Translations under genes and position numbers: made by a program | Part shown: positions 26,201 through 36,285 of the stretch, piece after piece | Layout: each line of letters starts with the position of its first letter | How positions within the stretch are numbered: the stretch's first letter is position 1 | From: Paraburkholderia bannensis | Lineage (GTDB): Bacteria; Pseudomonadota; Gammaproteobacteria; Burkholderiales; Burkholderiaceae | NCBI RefSeq assembly: GCF_014200455.1 | Contig: NZ_JACHBW010000011.1 | Location: 62,001 to 126,000 of the forward strand | Direction of reading: 5' to 3' | Length of the DNA: 64,000 bases | Notes under the pieces: model-generated | Told to the model about the DNA's origin: nothing | The model's input: only the letters and a program-made list of their open reading frames with translations | Database searches by the model: none

Positions 26201-26398
26201 CTCGATGATGCTGGCGACGTTGTCGTCCACGGTTTGCGCCGACGCGCCCGGATAGGACGCGATCACCACGATGCGCGGTGGCGAAAGACGCGGGTATTGC
26301 GCCACCGGCAATTGCGTGATGGCGAAGGCGCCCGCCACCATGACCGCCAGCGCGATCACCCACGCGAACACCGGTCTGTCGATAAAAAAGAAAGGCAC
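23258..26398 (-). CDS. RND (HAE1-type) multidrug efflux permease, no adjacent fusion protein
   Basis: A 1046-residue inner-membrane proton antiporter of AcrB type. It has the first helix FFIDRPVFAWVIALAVMVAG, the porter-loop start YPGASAQTVDDNVASIIEES and the proton-relay aspartates in ILVDDAIVVVESVHRAM. The relay lysine lies in GLTAKNAILIVQAANAR. It starts with GTG; AGGA lies 9 bases upstream. The usual membrane-fusion gene is absent: the gene instead follows a GNAT gene by 15 bases and seems to be the last gene of the peptide-import operon. It must share a fusion protein and outer-membrane channel encoded elsewhere, or act differently. Confidence 0.92.
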   Translation of the reverse strand: MPFFFIDRPVFAWVIALAVMVAGAFAITQLPVAQYPRLSPPRIVVIASYPGASAQTVDDNVASIIEESLDGADGMLYYETTSDGLGNLEIDVTFAPATNPDIALVDVQNRIKQIEARLPQAVVQQGVNAVKASNTFLMLVALTSTDGSRDSAQLADYLNRYLLRELKRAPGVGEAELWDSDEAMRIWVDPWRLREYGLTAGEVTSAITAQNAPVTAGTIGDAPFAPGQQTSASVDVTGQLDTPQQFGDIVLKAKPDGSIVHMRDIARVELGRSDYSFFSRLNGRPAATVGIQLGPRGNALETSDAIRARLAELSKHLPPGVAVEIPFDSAHFVRVAIREVVITLLEAIVLVFCVMWLFLRDLRATLVPTVVIPVTLMGAFLALYMGGMSINVFTLFGLVLAIGILVDDAIVVVESVHRAMHEEGLAPREATRRAMSRIGGAIVGVTAVLTAVFVPMAFFTGNVGGIYRQFAVAMIASMLVSSFMALSLTPALCASMLRKPKHIEAHGTSRAARVSRGYRGLVLKLLRRSRRVLAIYVLLIGAVAWLYWQMPQGFLPAEDEGQLQVMIQLPAGATQARTLAVVQRVEQILRNESAVDNVTSVVGWSFAGSGQNVGMAFVDLKDWEHRSMSAQVLRDRLNDRFGAILDGDVEATLPSPVPGIGHAEGFTFRLEDRGGVGMEALKAARGQLIDAAAKSPVLAGVHSEDLPDAPRVALDIDRAKAYAFGVPFGNIADLLSTTFGSTYVDDFPAGGRMRRVIVSADAGARMADRQLLDLPVQTGTGSTVALSALATTRWTRGPVMLTRYNGYPSLDVSGRESSGHSSGDAMAEMERLAGDLPSGVAYEWTDTAFEQIEAARDTPLLLGLSVLAVFMVLAALYESWITPAAVLLVVPLGTLGAVVAMLMRGLPNDIYFKVGLVTVVGLTAKNAILIVQAANARRLRGLRAGPAVVAACAERLRPIVMTSAAFVLGVVPLALSHSAGAESRHSIGTGVLGGVLAATALGLVFAPVLYCAVATRPPKRIAGRSGGLRGRRRSARGEPAFEESTH

Positions 26399-26413
26399 GC
26401 GTGGCGTCCTGGG

Positions 26414-26998
26414 TCAGAAAGCGATGGGAGGCTCGATGTGCTCAGCTGCACCGGCGAATGCAGGCGCAGGCGCAAGCCGCGCCATGTGGAGCACATCGTG
26501 CAATGCCCCGTCGCGGATCGCATAGGCCCGCGCACGCGCCTCCACTTCAAAACCAAAGCGGCGATACAGCCCGATCGCGGGCGCATTGTCCGCGAAGACC
26601 TGAAGCTCGATACGGCGCAGGCCGAACGCGGTATCGGCGGCGTCGATCAGCGCGCCCATCAGCAACGCGCCCACGCCACGCCCCTGAAACGCGTCGTGCA
26701 CGCCAATGCCAAGCGAGGCGCAATGTGAACGCCGCCCGTCATGCGCCATCAACTCCGCCTGGCCGATCACGCGTCCCTCGTGTTCGGCGACGATCGACGT
26801 TCTGTCAACCTTGCTGTTTTCGAGCCATGCGCGGAGTCCTTCGGCGGTGCGATAGCCGTGCGAAAGCGTGCCGCGCCGCACGCCGGGGAGATTCATCAGA
26901 TCGGCCATCGCCTGGCAGTCGTCGAGTTCGGCGGCGCGCAAACGCACGCTCTGCGCGAAGGCGCTGCGGGCCGTGAAGGCATCGGTGCGGCGATTCAT
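26414..26998 (-). CDS. GNAT N-acetyltransferase (second of a tandem pair)
   Basis: A 194-residue acetyl-CoA-dependent acyltransferase. Motif A for acetyl-CoA binding is LGIGVHDAFQGRGVGALLMG, and the motif B region reads IELQVFADNAPAIGLYRRFG followed by FEVEARARAYAIRDG. It resembles RimI/SpeG-like amine acetyltransferases. Its ATG overlaps the stop of the preceding GNAT gene by 4 bases, and the RND permease gene begins 15 bases after its stop. The C-terminal 25 residues after MARLAPAPA are a loose tail. Substrate is unknown; by context it may act on an amine released by the import and peptidase genes upstream. Confidence 0.9.
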   Translation of the reverse strand: MNRRTDAFTARSAFAQSVRLRAAELDDCQAMADLMNLPGVRRGTLSHGYRTAEGLRAWLENSKVDRTSIVAEHEGRVIGQAELMAHDGRRSHCASLGIGVHDAFQGRGVGALLMGALIDAADTAFGLRRIELQVFADNAPAIGLYRRFGFEVEARARAYAIRDGALHDVLHMARLAPAPAFAGAAEHIEPPIAF

Positions 26999-27565
26999 GA
27001 TGCGTCACTCCCCGCCAGGCTTTCAACATACGGAAGCGGCGCGCGCAGACGCGCCATCAGATAGGCGTCCACATACGCGCCGTCGCGCAACGTATGGCCG
27101 CGCAGCCGCCCTTCAATCTCGAAGCCGCGTTTGTGATAAAGCGCGATGGCCGCATCGTTATCGACGAACACCCTGAGTTCGAGCCGGCGCAGGCCGAGCC
27201 AGTTGTCGGCCAGATCGAGCATTTCGTCCACCAGACGCGTGGCCACGCCGCGCCGGCGCCAGTCGCCATGCACGCCTATGCCGATTTCCGCCACATGCGC
27301 GCGGCGCGTCTTGCCGATGTCGACCTGCCCTCCGCCCACGAGGCGCTCGCCCGCAAACGCGCCGATCATCACCAGTTGTGGCGGGCGCTTTTCGATCCAT
27401 TCGCGTGTCGATGCCAGCGTGCGGAACGGCGTCTGCGGGTCGCCGCGCGCCATCGACGGCGCATAGATCAGCGCGTGCAACTGCGCGGCGTCGCTCGCGC
27501 GAATGCCGCGCAGCGTGAGCGCGTCGCCGCCAACTCCCGCCTCCTGAATTGTGTTGTTCGACATC
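26995..27565 (-). CDS. GNAT N-acetyltransferase (first of a tandem pair)
   Basis: A 189-residue protein. The frame is open upstream, but AAGGA lies 7 bases before the ATG at 27565 (MSNNTIQEAG). Motif A is IGIGVHGDWRRRGVATRLVD; the motif B region is LELRVFVDNDAAIALYHKRG, followed by FEIEGRLRGHTLRDGAYVDA. It aligns along its length with the downstream GNAT, so the pair probably arose by tandem duplication and divergence. It lies 112 bases after the PmbA-like gene and is coupled to the second GNAT by a 4-base overlap. Family members acetylate small amines, amino acids or peptide N-termini. Confidence 0.9.
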
Positions 27566-27677
27566 GGCGCATCCTTGTTGTTGTTCGTTTTCTCTGCGTT
27601 TGCTGACTGCGATTCCGTCACTCGATTGGCGCGCAGGCGCGCGCCCTCTCGAAGCACGCGCCGCGCCACTTCGCGCG

Positions 27678-29042
27678 CTACAGCACAAGTTCGAACGACT
27701 TCACGAGCGCGCCCGGCAATTGCAGGCCGCCGGTCGCGCGCTGTCCCCAGGTGGAATCCGAGAGCAGCAACTCGGGCTGCGCACCGAGCGCTTCGAGCCG
27801 CTCGCCGAGCAGGCCGTAGAGGTTGTCGTCGAAGCGCATGGCGTCGACGGGCGCGACGATCTCGCCGTCCTCCACCCAGAAGGTCGCGAAGCGCGTCATG
27901 CCGGTCAGGCGGCAATTCATGCGGTCCGAAAAATTCACGTACCAGAGATTGCCGATATAGAGCCCCGTGCCGATCCGCGCAAGCACGTCGTCCTGCGCGA
28001 GGTCGCCGCCCGCCATCGACAGCGACGTGGGCATTTCCTGCGGCAGCGCGCCGTTGGGTTCGAGCCCGTACTCGCGCGCCGAACGCGCACTGACGAGCCG
28101 TCCCACGCTGCGCCCGGCATCGATCAGCGGCACGCTTGCACGCAGATAGCCGTCGTCGTTGAACCCGGGCGCGATGCCAAGGTCCAGCGATTCGACCAGC
28201 GACACGCGCGCATCAAAGGCGGCCGCGTCGGTATTGAGCTTGTAAAGCGGGCTGGTGGACGACGCCTGGGCGCGCGCCGAAAAGCCGTTCCACGACGCCG
28301 CTTCCACGAGTTCGGAAAGCGCAGCAGGTGCGAGCCACGCGCGATAGCCGCCGGGCGTGAGCACACGCGGCGCGCGCAGCAGCACGGGCAGACGCTGCGC
28401 CGCCGTACGCACCTTATCGACGAACACAGCATCGTCCCAGGCGTCGCCCGCGTAGCTCGTCTTGATCGCGCGGCCGTTGGGCTGATAGAGCGACCAGCTG
28501 AAATTGAAGTTCTCGACTTCGTACCAGCCGCGGCTGCCCGTGGTCGATGCGAAGCCGCGCGCGAGCGTGCCGCCCGCATAAAAGCCCACGAAATCCAGCC
28601 CTTTTGCCGCCTGCGCGACGAGTTCGACCAGCGCCTGCGGATCGGGCAAACGGCCATCGCGGCGCGTGCTGCGCGTCCACGTACTCGTGTCGAACAACAG
28701 ATGCGGATCGTCGGGCGCATCGAGCAGGCTTTCGCGCAACGACGCCAGCGCGTCGGACACGTCGCTCACATCGGCATGCGCATCGCCGCCCAGGTCGAAG
28801 GTGAAATACGCCTGACGCGCGCCGTGCACGAGGCGCAGCGTGAGACGCCCCTGCTCCACCTGGCCGCTCTGACGCACCTTGCCCGCATTGAAGCGGATGA
28901 AATCGGACTGCTCGCCCGCGAAGGCGCTCAGCACGGTTTCGCCGGGACGGCACAGGCGCTCGATCGCCTCGGCGAGCATGGTGAAATGCGCGTGCCAGTC
29001 GATGGCCTCGATACCGCGAGTGGAAAGCAATTCGGCCATCAT
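27678..29042 (-). CDS. PmbA/TldE-like partner of a TldD-type metallopeptidase
   Basis: A 454-residue TldE/PmbA family member. Typical regions include GETVLSAFAGEQSDFIRFNA, GKVRQSGQVEQGRLTLRLVH near the N-terminus, and GLYIGNLWYVNFSDRMNCRL, GMTRFATFWVEDGEIVAPVD near the end. As in TldE, no HExxxH zinc motif is present. In known pairs TldE forms a heterodimer with the zinc-bearing TldD and cleaves unfolded or modified peptides. Its ATG overlaps the stop of the TldD-like gene by 4 bases, fitting a heterodimer made in equal amounts. The chromosome probably also has standard tldD and pmbA elsewhere, which I cannot see. Confidence 0.88.
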   Translation of the reverse strand: MMAELLSTRGIEAIDWHAHFTMLAEAIERLCRPGETVLSAFAGEQSDFIRFNAGKVRQSGQVEQGRLTLRLVHGARQAYFTFDLGGDAHADVSDVSDALASLRESLLDAPDDPHLLFDTSTWTRSTRRDGRLPDPQALVELVAQAAKGLDFVGFYAGGTLARGFASTTGSRGWYEVENFNFSWSLYQPNGRAIKTSYAGDAWDDAVFVDKVRTAAQRLPVLLRAPRVLTPGGYRAWLAPAALSELVEAASWNGFSARAQASSTSPLYKLNTDAAAFDARVSLVESLDLGIAPGFNDDGYLRASVPLIDAGRSVGRLVSARSAREYGLEPNGALPQEMPTSLSMAGGDLAQDDVLARIGTGLYIGNLWYVNFSDRMNCRLTGMTRFATFWVEDGEIVAPVDAMRFDDNLYGLLGERLEALGAQPELLLSDSTWGQRATGGLQLPGALVKSFELVL

Positions 29043-30471
29043 GCCCCTCCAAACACTTCGACATCGGAAAACACGCAGGCGGGCGAGGCATGGCCCACGC
29101 GGATCACCTGGGCGGGTTCGCCCTTGCCGCACATCGGCGTGCCGAACACGCCACGTGTGGAAGCATCGCCGACCGCCGACAGCCCGCGCCAGAAGCTCGC
29201 GGAAATGCCGCGATAGCCGGGCCGCTTGACCACCTGCGTGAGCTTGCCGTTTTCGATCAGCTGGCCGAATTCGCAGCCAAACTGGAATTTGTTGCGATGG
29301 TCGTCGATCGACCACGAGGTATTGGTCTTCATCAGGATGCCGTGCTCGATGCCCGCGATCATCTGGTCGAGCGACTGATCGCCCGGTTCGATGTTGAGGT
29401 TCGCCATGCGGTCGATGGGCGGCCGGTTCCAGTTGGCCGCACGCGAATTCGCCACGCCGGGCAACCCCGCGCGCTGCTGCGAGAGCGCGCCGCCAAGCGC
29501 ACGCTCCAGCACGCCCGCGCGAATCAGATATTGCTTGCTGGCCGCGCTGCCGTCGTCGTCGAAGGCGTAAGCGGCGGCTTCCTCGCGCAAGTCGGGATCG
29601 AAGGTGACGTTGAGCAGCGCCGATCCATACTGGTAGTGGCCGAACATCTCCGGCTTCACGAAGCTCCAGCCCGCGAAATTGCGCTCGTCGCCCAGAATGC
29701 GGTCGAGTTCGAGCGGATGGCCGATCGACTCGTGGATCTGCAACATCATCTGGTCGGGCATGAGCAGCAGATCGCGCCGCCCGCTCGGGCAATTGGGCGC
29801 GGCGAGCAGTTGCAGCGCTTCGTCGGCCACGCGCGCGCCAGAGCCATCGAAACCATAGCGCGCCAGAATCTCCATGCCGCCCTGCGCCAGCGTGCCGTAA
29901 TGGCCGTTGAGCGTGCGCTCCTGGGTGTCGCCATCGGCGTGCGCGACGGCGGAAAGGCTCGGCATCAGAAAACGGAACTGCTGGTCGATGCGCACGCCAT
30001 CGCTCGTCAGATAGAGCTGGTCGCTTTGCGTGACCTGCATGCCCGCAATGCGCTCGACGATGCGCGCATCGACATTGGCGGCCGCGCATTCGTGCGCCAG
30101 CCGTTCGAGCCATTCGCGCCGCGACGGCAGCGCAGCTTGCGCATTCGGCGACACATAGCTGCCGCTTTGCGCGGGTCGTTCAATCCGGCGATGGTCGATC
30201 AGCGCGTGCGATGCGCCCGCCTGGGCGCGTGCCGTGGCAATCTCCAGCGCGCGCTGCAAACCGGCCGCGGAAAGATCGGCGGTGGCGGCATAGCCCGCGC
30301 CCGCGCCGGCCCACGCCGTGACCATCGCGCCGCGTTCTCGCACCTGGCGCGCGGGCAGCGCCACGTCGTTGCGCACGCAATGGTCGTCGGTGCGTTCATC
30401 GACGAAGCGCACCGACCAGAAGTCGGCCGCGCTGCGCAATCCGCGCGCGGCCAGGGTCCAGCGTTCTTCCA

Positions 30472-30475
<4 letters not shown>
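29039..30475 (-). CDS. TldD-like zinc metallopeptidase
   Basis: A 478-residue protein of normal TldD length. The zinc motif HESIGH lies at residues 248-253 within MMLQIHESIGHPLELDRILG, matching HExxxH of TldD. A third ligand, Cys449 in PMCGKGEPAQ, corresponds to the conserved C-terminal cysteine of TldD. The catalytic residues thus look intact. TldD/TldE pairs degrade unfolded peptides and in E. coli take part in microcin B17 maturation. Here the gene overlaps yejF by 4 bases upstream and the PmbA-like gene by 4 downstream, tying peptide import directly to peptide cleavage. Confidence 0.9.
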
Positions 30476-32102
<1,627 letters not shown>

Positions 32103-32106
<4 letters not shown>

Positions 32107-33230
32107 TTGCCTCCGCCGAAAGCCGAGCCGCGTGTGCGCGTATCGAGCGCATTGCGCAGCGCGTCGCCCATAAAGGTCAGCAGCAGCAGCGTGATGACCA
32201 ACGCCGCAAAGGCCGAAATCGAAATCCACCAGGCGTCGAGATTATTCTTGCCCTCCTGCAGCAGTTCACCGAGGCTCGGCATCGGCGGCGGCACGCCCAG
32301 ACCGAGAAAATCCAGGCTGGTAAGCGAGAGAATCGCCGCGCTCATGCGAAACGGCAGGAACGTGATGACCGGCGTGAGGCTATTGGGCAGGACGTGACGC
32401 CACATGATCTGCCAGTTCGACAAGCCCATCGTGCGCGCCGCCTTCACGTAATCGAGCGAGCGGTTGCGCAGGAATTCGGCGCGCACGTAATCGGACAGTA
32501 CCAGCCAGCCGAACATCGAAAGCAAAATGAACAGCAGCCACAACGACGGCTCGAAGATCGACGCGAAGATAATCAGCAGATAGAGATCCGGCAGCGAACT
32601 CCAGATCTCGATCAGGCGCTGGCCGATCAGATCGGTGCGCCCGCCATAGAAGCCCTGCACCGCGCCCGTGAGCACGCCGAGCAGCACGCCCGAGACCGTG
32701 AGCGCGAACGCCATCAGCACCGATAAACGGAAGCCGTAAAGCAGGCGCGAAAGTACGTCGCGGCCAAACTGGTCGGTGCCCAGCCAGTTGCTCGCCGAGG
32801 GCGGCGCGGGGTACGGGCGCGCGGCGAAATAGTCGATCGTGTCGTAACGGTAATGATTGGGCGGATAGAGCGCGAAATTGCCGTGCGTGGTCAGCCGCGA
32901 GCGGATATACGGATCGAGATAATTGGTCTGCGCCGGGAAATCGCCGCCAAACAGCGTTTCCGGGTAGTCCTTCACGATCGGGAAATAGTAGTGCCCGTCA
33001 TAGCGCACCACGAGCGGCCGGTCGTTCGACAGCACTTCGCCAAACAGGCTGACGACGAACAGCGCCATGAAGATCACGAGGCTCCAGTAGCCAAGCCGCT
33101 GCGCGCGAAAGCGCAGCCAGGTGCGGCGCCACGGCGAAACCGGCTTCGCGTGCGCGATCGCTGCGGAATCAGCGGTCCAGCCGGTGGAACTGGATGCGGG
33201 GGTCGACGAGGACATAGCAGACATCGGCAA
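32103..33230 (-). CDS. yejE: ABC importer permease, YejE type
   Basis: A 375-residue inner-membrane permease of the peptide/nickel class. A cytoplasmic N-terminus with WRRTWLRFRAQRLGYWSLVI leads to helix 1. A long periplasmic loop follows (LVVRYDGHYYFPIVKDYPET, GTDQFGRDVLSRLLYGFRLS), a hallmark of YejE. The ATPase-contact loop is EFLRNRSLDYVKAARTMGLS. It ends with FMGDALRNALDTRTRG. Its start overlaps the end of yejB by 62 bases, and it overlaps yejF by 4 bases. The serine-rich first 25 residues are less certain; a later start is possible. Confidence 0.93.
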
Positions 33231-34224
33231 TGAGTTTGGTGACGAGAGCGATCAGCGTGAAAAGAAAGAGCGAGCCGAGCACGACGGGGTAATCGCGGCG
33301 GATCACCGAGTCATACGAAAGCTGCCCCATGCCGTCGAGCGAAAAGAGCGTTTCGATCAGGAGATTGCCGTTCAGGAACGCGCCCACGAATGCGGCGGGC
33401 AAACCCGTGACGAGCGGAATCGCCGCGTTGCGCAACACGTGCTTCCACAGCACGTCGCGCTCGGGTGCGCCCTTGGCGCGTGCGGTCAATACGTACTGGC
33501 GGCCGATCTCCTCCAGAAAGGTGTTCTTGGTGAGGATGGTAACGATGGCGAAGTTGCCCACCACCGATGCCGTGACCGGCAGCACGATATGCCACAGATA
33601 GTCGAGCAGCTTGCCGATGGCGCTCAGGTCGTCGAAGTTATCGGAGGTCAGGCCGCGCATCGGAAACACCTGCCAGAAGGTGCCGCCGCCAAACAGCATC
33701 AGCAGCAGCACGCCCAGCACGAAGCCCGGAATCGCGTAGCCCGCGAGCACCAGCACGCTCGTGACGGTGTCGAAGCGCGAGCCGTTGCGCACCGCCTTCG
33801 CAATGCCCAGCGGCACCGATATCAGATACGTGAGCATCACCGTCCATAAGCCCAGCGAGATCGACACCGGCAGCTTGGCGCGGATCACCTGCCACACGCT
33901 CGCGTGCTGATAGTAGGACTGGCCCAGATCGAAGCTGGCGTAGTCCTTGAGCATCATGAAATAGCGCGTGAGCGGCGGCTTGTCGAAGCCGAACTGCTTC
34001 TTGATCTGTTCGATCTGCTGCGGGTCCACGCCCTGGCTGCCGTGATAGCCGCCCGCGCCCGCGCCCACTTCGCCGCCGCGCGCGCCGCTGCCGTGACGCA
34101 ATTGCGTGAGCACCTGCTCGACCGGGCCGCCCGGGACGAACTGCGTGACGATGAACGTGACCGTCACCACGCCGAGGATGGTGGGCACCATCAGCAAAAG
34201 ACGTCTGAGAATATAGGCGTACAT
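33169..34224 (-). CDS. yejB: ABC importer permease, YejB type
   Basis: A 351-residue inner-membrane permease. Typical YejB features are the start MYAYILRRLLLMVPTILGVV, the glutamine-rich loop VDPQQIEQIKKQFGFDKPPL and DYASFDLGQSYYQHASVWQV. The ATPase-contact loop is EEIGRQYVLTARAKGAPERD, followed by GNLLIETLFSLDGMGQLSYD. A glycine-rich insertion (ARGGEVGAGAGGYHGSQG) sits in the first periplasmic loop, also common in YejB. It begins 8 bases after the yejA stop. Confidence 0.94.
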   Translation of the reverse strand: MYAYILRRLLLMVPTILGVVTVTFIVTQFVPGGPVEQVLTQLRHGSGARGGEVGAGAGGYHGSQGVDPQQIEQIKKQFGFDKPPLTRYFMMLKDYASFDLGQSYYQHASVWQVIRAKLPVSISLGLWTVMLTYLISVPLGIAKAVRNGSRFDTVTSVLVLAGYAIPGFVLGVLLLMLFGGGTFWQVFPMRGLTSDNFDDLSAIGKLLDYLWHIVLPVTASVVGNFAIVTILTKNTFLEEIGRQYVLTARAKGAPERDVLWKHVLRNAAIPLVTGLPAAFVGAFLNGNLLIETLFSLDGMGQLSYDSVIRRDYPVVLGSLFLFTLIALVTKLIADVCYVLVDPRIQFHRLDR

Positions 34225-34232
34225 GCTGCTCC

Positions 34233-36164
34233 TTACTTTGCGGCCGCTGCCGCTTGCGTGGCTTGCGTGGCGTGCGCTTCTTGCGCGCCGTTGCGCGCCG
34301 GGTCAGGCGCGCCCGGTTTGCGGAACCAGTAATCGATTACCCACTCTTCGGGCACATAGGTTACCGGGTTGATCTTCGGGCGGCCAATGGTGGTCTTGAA
34401 GGCAATGCGCTCGTTGGGCGCGTAATACTCGGGCACGAGGTAATACTCGTTCATCAACACGCGATCGAGCGCATGCGTGGCGGTTTGCAGCTGCGCGAGC
34501 GTATCGGCTTTCTGCACGGCGTCCACCAGCTTGTCGACCACCGGCATGCGCACGCCCGGATAGTTTTCGGAGCCCACCTGGCTGGCCGCCGCGCTGCCGA
34601 AACGGCGCAGCAGTTCCGCGCCCGGAATCGTGGTGGGCGCGTAAATATAGGTGGTCATGTCGTAGTCGAAATTATCGATGCGCTTCTGATAGAGCGCGCT
34701 GTCGATCTCGTGCAGATGCGCCTGGATGCCGAGCATGCCCAGCGCCTGTGTATACGGCAGGATCAGACGGTCCATGCCGGGATCGTCGTCGATGATCTCG
34801 ATGGTGAACGCTTCACCAGCATCGTTGCGCAACACGCCGTCGCGATAGTGCCAGCCGGCCTGCGCAAGCAGATCGCGCGCTTCGCGCAGATTGCCGCGCA
34901 GCGAATTGGGCGGCAGCGTATTCGGCAACTGGATCATCGGGCCGAATACTTCAGGCGGCAGGCTCGCGCGATACGGTTCGAGCAGCGCGAGTTCCTGCGG
35001 CGAAGGCAGACCCGTGGCCGCGAACGGACTCACGTCGAAATAGCTCTTCAGGCGCGTGTACTGCCCGTAGAACATCATGCGGTTCATCCAGTCGTAGTCG
35101 AACGCGAGCGAAAGCGCATGACGCACGCGCACGTCCTTGAAACGGTCCTTGCGCGTGTTGATGAGCATGCCCTGGAACTGCGCGGGACTGGTGGCGAAAT
35201 TGCGCTTCTCCAGCATGCCGTTGCTGAAATTCTTGCCCACATATTTGCGCGCCCATTGCGTCGCGCTGTATTCGACCCGCACATCGGTGTCGCCCGCCTT
35301 GAAAGCTTCGAGCATCGTGTATTGATCGACATACAGATTGAAGACGATGCGCTGGAAGCGGAACATGCCGCGCCGGGTGGGCAGATCGGCGGCCCAATAT
35401 TGCGGGTTGCGGCGGTAGACGATCTGCTTGTCGTTCTTGCGCGATTCGATCAGATACGCGCCGCTCGCAATCGGCGGCACATTCGAGAGCTGGTCGAAGG
35501 CAATGGTGGAGCCGTCGGCTTTCTTGGCCCACTTTGGCGAGAAGATCGGCAAATCGCCCGCAATCAGCGGCGCGTCGCGTTCGGCGCGCCGGAATTCGAA
35601 GCGCACGGTTTTCTCGTCGACCACCACGGCGCGCCTGATCACCGAAAATTGCGCGTTGAATAACGGCGACGCCCGCGGGCTGGTCAGGATATCGAACGAA
35701 TATTTGACGTCCGCTGCGGTGATGGGATCGCCATTGGAAAAACGCGCACGCGGATCGATATGAAAAGTCGCCGAGCTGAGATCGGGCGCCACGTCGACGC
35801 TTTGCGCGATCAGCGGATATTCGGAGGCGAGTTCGTCCCAGCTGCGCTGCATCAGCGTATCGAACATCAGGCTCTGGATGTCCGGCGCGGGCGCGCCGCG
35901 CACGAGGAACGGATTGAGCGAGTCGTAACTCTGCGCTTCGTTGAAATTCTGGAAGCTCAGGCTGCCGTCGGTAGGCGCGCCGGGATCGGCGTAATCGAAG
36001 TGCGTGAAATCGGGCGGGTACTTCGGCGCATCGTACTGCGCGATCGCCGTGGCCGCCTGCGCCGCCGGTATCAGCGCGGGCACGAACGCCGCTGCAAACG
36101 CGCACGCCGCGGTCACGGCACGTGCACAGTTCGTGAGTCTCATCTTCGGTCTTTCGGTCCGCAT
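34233..36164 (-). CDS. yejA: Periplasmic peptide-binding protein, YejA type
   Basis: A solute-binding protein of about 640 residues (SBP_bac_5 class), with an export signal ending AAQA before ATAIAQYDAPKYPPDFTHFD. Diagnostic segments are FNEAQSYDSLNPFLVRGAPA, HIDPRARFSNGDPITAADVK and NTRKDRFKDVRVRHALSLAF, and the ending VTYVPEEWVIDYWFRKPGAP is strongly YejA-like. YejA proteins bind oligopeptides, including peptide-nucleotide antibiotics and, in some bacteria, murein peptides. The ATG at 36164 or the one at 36143 may be used; neither has a strong ribosome binding site. The C-terminal tail is Ala/Gln/Thr-rich. Confidence 0.93.
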   Translation of the reverse strand: MRTERPKMRLTNCARAVTAACAFAAAFVPALIPAAQAATAIAQYDAPKYPPDFTHFDYADPGAPTDGSLSFQNFNEAQSYDSLNPFLVRGAPAPDIQSLMFDTLMQRSWDELASEYPLIAQSVDVAPDLSSATFHIDPRARFSNGDPITAADVKYSFDILTSPRASPLFNAQFSVIRRAVVVDEKTVRFEFRRAERDAPLIAGDLPIFSPKWAKKADGSTIAFDQLSNVPPIASGAYLIESRKNDKQIVYRRNPQYWAADLPTRRGMFRFQRIVFNLYVDQYTMLEAFKAGDTDVRVEYSATQWARKYVGKNFSNGMLEKRNFATSPAQFQGMLINTRKDRFKDVRVRHALSLAFDYDWMNRMMFYGQYTRLKSYFDVSPFAATGLPSPQELALLEPYRASLPPEVFGPMIQLPNTLPPNSLRGNLREARDLLAQAGWHYRDGVLRNDAGEAFTIEIIDDDPGMDRLILPYTQALGMLGIQAHLHEIDSALYQKRIDNFDYDMTTYIYAPTTIPGAELLRRFGSAAASQVGSENYPGVRMPVVDKLVDAVQKADTLAQLQTATHALDRVLMNEYYLVPEYYAPNERIAFKTTIGRPKINPVTYVPEEWVIDYWFRKPGAPDPARNGAQEAHATQATQAAAAAK

Positions 36165-36181
36165 GGTTTGCGTTGGGGGCG

Positions 36182-36254
36182 CGCGACGCGAGGACAGCTT
36201 CGCGTCGCGGCCTTCGGTGCGTCCTGGGTAAGGACAGGGCCGGTTGTCCGGCCC
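36182..36254 (-). promoter_or_regulatory. Two stable hairpins between the receptor gene and yejA
   Basis: One stem has perfect 10-base arms CGCGACGCGA/TCGCGTCGCG (36182-36209, loop 8). The other has 7-base arms GGGCCGG/CCGGCCC (36237-36254, loop 4). Both lie in the gap between the TonB-dependent receptor (downstream stop at 36286 would place them after yejA in transcript order: receptor first, then hairpins, then yejA). They have no T-run. They may partly terminate transcription after the receptor gene or stabilise its mRNA, allowing unequal expression of receptor and importer. Confidence 0.5.
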
Positions 36255-36285
36255 GTTCCTGCGCTCACTTCAACTCGTGCTGCGT

